Positions 32,356-33,609 of a stretch of 33,609 nt of DNA are shown piece by piece (within the stretch, counting starts at the first letter, position 1; each line of letters opens with the position of its first letter). Below the pieces are notes generated by a model. The model was not told the origin of the DNA, did not search any database, and saw only the letters and a program-made list of their open reading frames with translations. Made by a program: the position numbers and the translations under genes. Source of the stretch: Microbacteriaceae bacterium (GTDB taxonomy: Bacteria > Actinomycetota > Actinomycetes > Actinomycetales > Microbacteriaceae); contig JANXTR010000027.1 of NCBI GenBank assembly GCA_025352325.1, forward strand, positions 1 through 33,609, in the 5' to 3' direction.

Positions 32356-32991
32356 TTAAGATCGCGCGGCCACCCAGCCTCGGGCCACGTCTGCCATGTG
32401 TTTCCGGGCGGCCTTGAGGCTTGGGGAAGGTTGGCGGACCTTTGCGAGGTTCATCGGCGGTTGCCACTGGTCAAGAACCGCGGTTTCGACATCGTCGAGA
32501 ATGCAGATCTCATCGGCTGGCTTTGGCCATACGGCGAGAGTCAGGTGCTCTCGCATCCAGTCGGTCAAAGTTTGGTCGCCCTCGGATGAGAGAGCGAACA
32601 TTGAAAAATAACCGGGCTTCGCCGGGTTGCGGGGGATGGCATGGAGGTCCAGGGACTCGCGCAGTAGCGCGGCGAATGACCGGCGCAGAGTCGATGAGCC
32701 CGTCTGCCCAGACGAGAAGTGAGTCTTCAAGTCGCGAGAAACTAAACTCTTCTCGGCCTTTCCGACATAAAGAGGTACGCCGCGGCCGCGGTCCTCGAAG
32801 CCGAGAAGCGTCCAAACTTCCGGCAGAGCGTGCAGGGCGTATAGCCCTGGCACGTTCGGCACCCTCACCAAGGCCTCAGCGATCGAGTAGCCGCTCGCCC
32901 CAAGGCATCGCATGGCATCTGCGGTGACATCTGACTCCTTCGGAACAGGTTGGCTATCGTAATCCGCTCCCGATCCGGCCACCCTGCTCAC
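32356..32991 (-). CDS. GIY-YIG nuclease-family protein
   Basis: A 211-aa protein. The central domain has the GIY-YIG layout: PGLYAL (48-53) for GIY, PLYVGKAE (73-80) for YIG, a catalytic-type Arg at 86 in SLVSRDLKTHF, then SSTLRRSFAALL. In the C-terminal half E169 (ILDDVETAVLDQW) could be the metal-binding Glu and N181 (PPMNLAKV) the usual Asn. Such standalone nucleases occur in mobile elements and defence loci. The GTG at 32991 overlaps the stop of the upstream dynamin-like gene (GTGA), so both are one operon. Codon use is less GC-biased than in the rest of the window. Confidence 0.75.
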   Translation of the reverse strand: MSRVAGSGADYDSQPVPKESDVTADAMRCLGASGYSIAEALVRVPNVPGLYALHALPEVWTLLGFEDRGRGVPLYVGKAEKSLVSRDLKTHFSSGQTGSSTLRRSFAALLRESLDLHAIPRNPAKPGYFSMFALSSEGDQTLTDWMREHLTLAVWPKPADEICILDDVETAVLDQWQPPMNLAKVRQPSPSLKAARKHMADVARGWVAARS

Positions 32992-33609
32992 AAAGTGCCG
33001 TTCGAGACGGACAGCGCGGCCAACGCGGCCTCCGCCCGTTGCCTAATTGAAACAAGTTGATCACCCAGACCGGATCGCGTTGCGCGTGCCCCGTGGATCT
33101 CACCAGCCATCGCGTCGATGCGGCGGAATTGAGGCCGGAAAGTGTCTTCCAAGTTGGAACCGACCGCACGCAGCGCATCAACCACGATGCCGTCGGCCTG
33201 GGCCAACACTTCCTGGGTAATGCTGCGGCGACGCTCGGCCCGTGCTCGCTCTTCCTCAACGGCTGCCCGCTCCTCGGCAACAATTCCGTATGCCTCCAGG
33301 CCGATTGAGATGGCAACCCCGCCGACCTTCGCGACTTTTCCGATCGTGTTGGCTGTCCGCACCGCTTCCCAGGGCTTGAACTTCTTGCCGAACGCTTTAC
33401 CGACTGACAGCACTATCTTGTGCCCGGTACTGCCCGCGGCTGCTTTCGTACCACTACCCGCACCCCAAACCTCGTTGAATTGCTTCATGTACTTCGACAG
33501 GTCCCCAGCCCACCCTGGCGGAGGCGCAAGCGGACTCCCGCCTGGCCGGACCTCCACGTTTCGCGCTTCGAAGCCGCTGATGTCTGGGTCGGCCAAACGG
33601 ACCGTGATG
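32988..33609 (-). CDS. LeoA/HP0731-type dynamin-like GTPase, C-terminal part (runs off window)
   Basis: The minus-strand frame is open to the window edge, so only the last 206 residues are seen. GHKIVLSVGKAFGKKFKPWE followed by AVRTANTIGKVAKVGGVAIS resembles the conserved membrane/tip region of LeoA-like bacterial dynamins (FKPWxAV signature). A long charged helix (EERAAVEEERARAERRRSIT) and a helical C-terminus ending SVSNGTL follow. The GTPase domain would lie outside the window. Members remodel membranes and occur beside toxin-export genes or in defence islands. The visible TTG at 33596 is not taken as a start. It is coupled to the GIY-YIG gene by a 4-nt overlap. Confidence 0.7.
   Translation of the reverse strand, partial: ITVRLADPDISGFEARNVEVRPGGSPLAPPPGWAGDLSKYMKQFNEVWGAGSGTKAAAGSTGHKIVLSVGKAFGKKFKPWEAVRTANTIGKVAKVGGVAISIGLEAYGIVAEERAAVEEERARAERRRSITQEVLAQADGIVVDALRAVGSNLEDTFRPQFRRIDAMAGEIHGARATRSGLGDQLVSIRQRAEAALAALSVSNGTL

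Overview
The window looks like chromosomal DNA of a high-GC actinobacterium, most likely of the Microbacteriaceae (Microbacterium-like). The grounds are GC-rich codon use throughout, many GTG starts, ATGA/GTGA stop-start overlaps, a UgpC/MsiK-type sugar ABC ATPase, and a DevS/DevR (DosS/DosR)-type two-component system of the kind found in mycobacteria and streptomycetes. Names come from recognising protein families by eye; no database search was possible.

Left part (1-8200): a sugar-ABC ATPase with a terminator, a membrane-anchored DsbA-like protein, then a stretch of visible gene decay (an SRPBCC fragment, a YcaQ-like gene with three lesions, a NodS-like methyltransferase remnant, a GT2 gene with an internal gap). 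Intact genes among these are a pyruvate-oxidase-like ThDP enzyme, a DksA-type zinc-finger protein and a DoxX-like protein.

Centre (8550-29040): a compact, mostly intact hypoxia/redox ('dormancy') island. It holds four universal stress proteins, three pyridoxamine-oxidase-fold (PNPOx) proteins, the devS-devR pair, pta-ackA, a phosphoketolase (xfp), an MgtA-type and a heavy-metal-type P-type ATPase, two small membrane-protein genes, and an MGDG-synthase-like glycosyltransferase. Nearly every transcription unit here has a box of the form GGGACNTTCGGCNC (either strand) just upstream. At most of them a -10-like NANNNT hexamer follows the 15-bp box after 21-23 nt, and in several cases the start codon lies 5-7 nt after the hexamer, which predicts leaderless mRNAs. 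This is the geometry expected for a DevR box centred near -42, and the DNA-recognition helix of the encoded regulator looks the same as that of mycobacterial DosR. In concert, oxygen/redox sensing by DevS would switch on acetyl-phosphate metabolism (phosphoketolase gives acetyl-P, AckA makes ATP, Pta links to acetyl-CoA), ion pumps, stress proteins and membrane-lipid glycosylation.

Right part (29000-33609): a GH3 beta-glucosidase, then another decayed zone (SRPBCC fragment, DUF6153-like remnant, DUF305-like lipoprotein cut off after its signal region) behind a promoter that combines a DevR palindrome with a CsoR-type copper operator. From about 32160 the base composition and gene content change. 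A two-gene unit of a LeoA-like dynamin GTPase (running off the window edge) and a GIY-YIG nuclease-like protein looks like the end of an inserted, possibly defensive, element.
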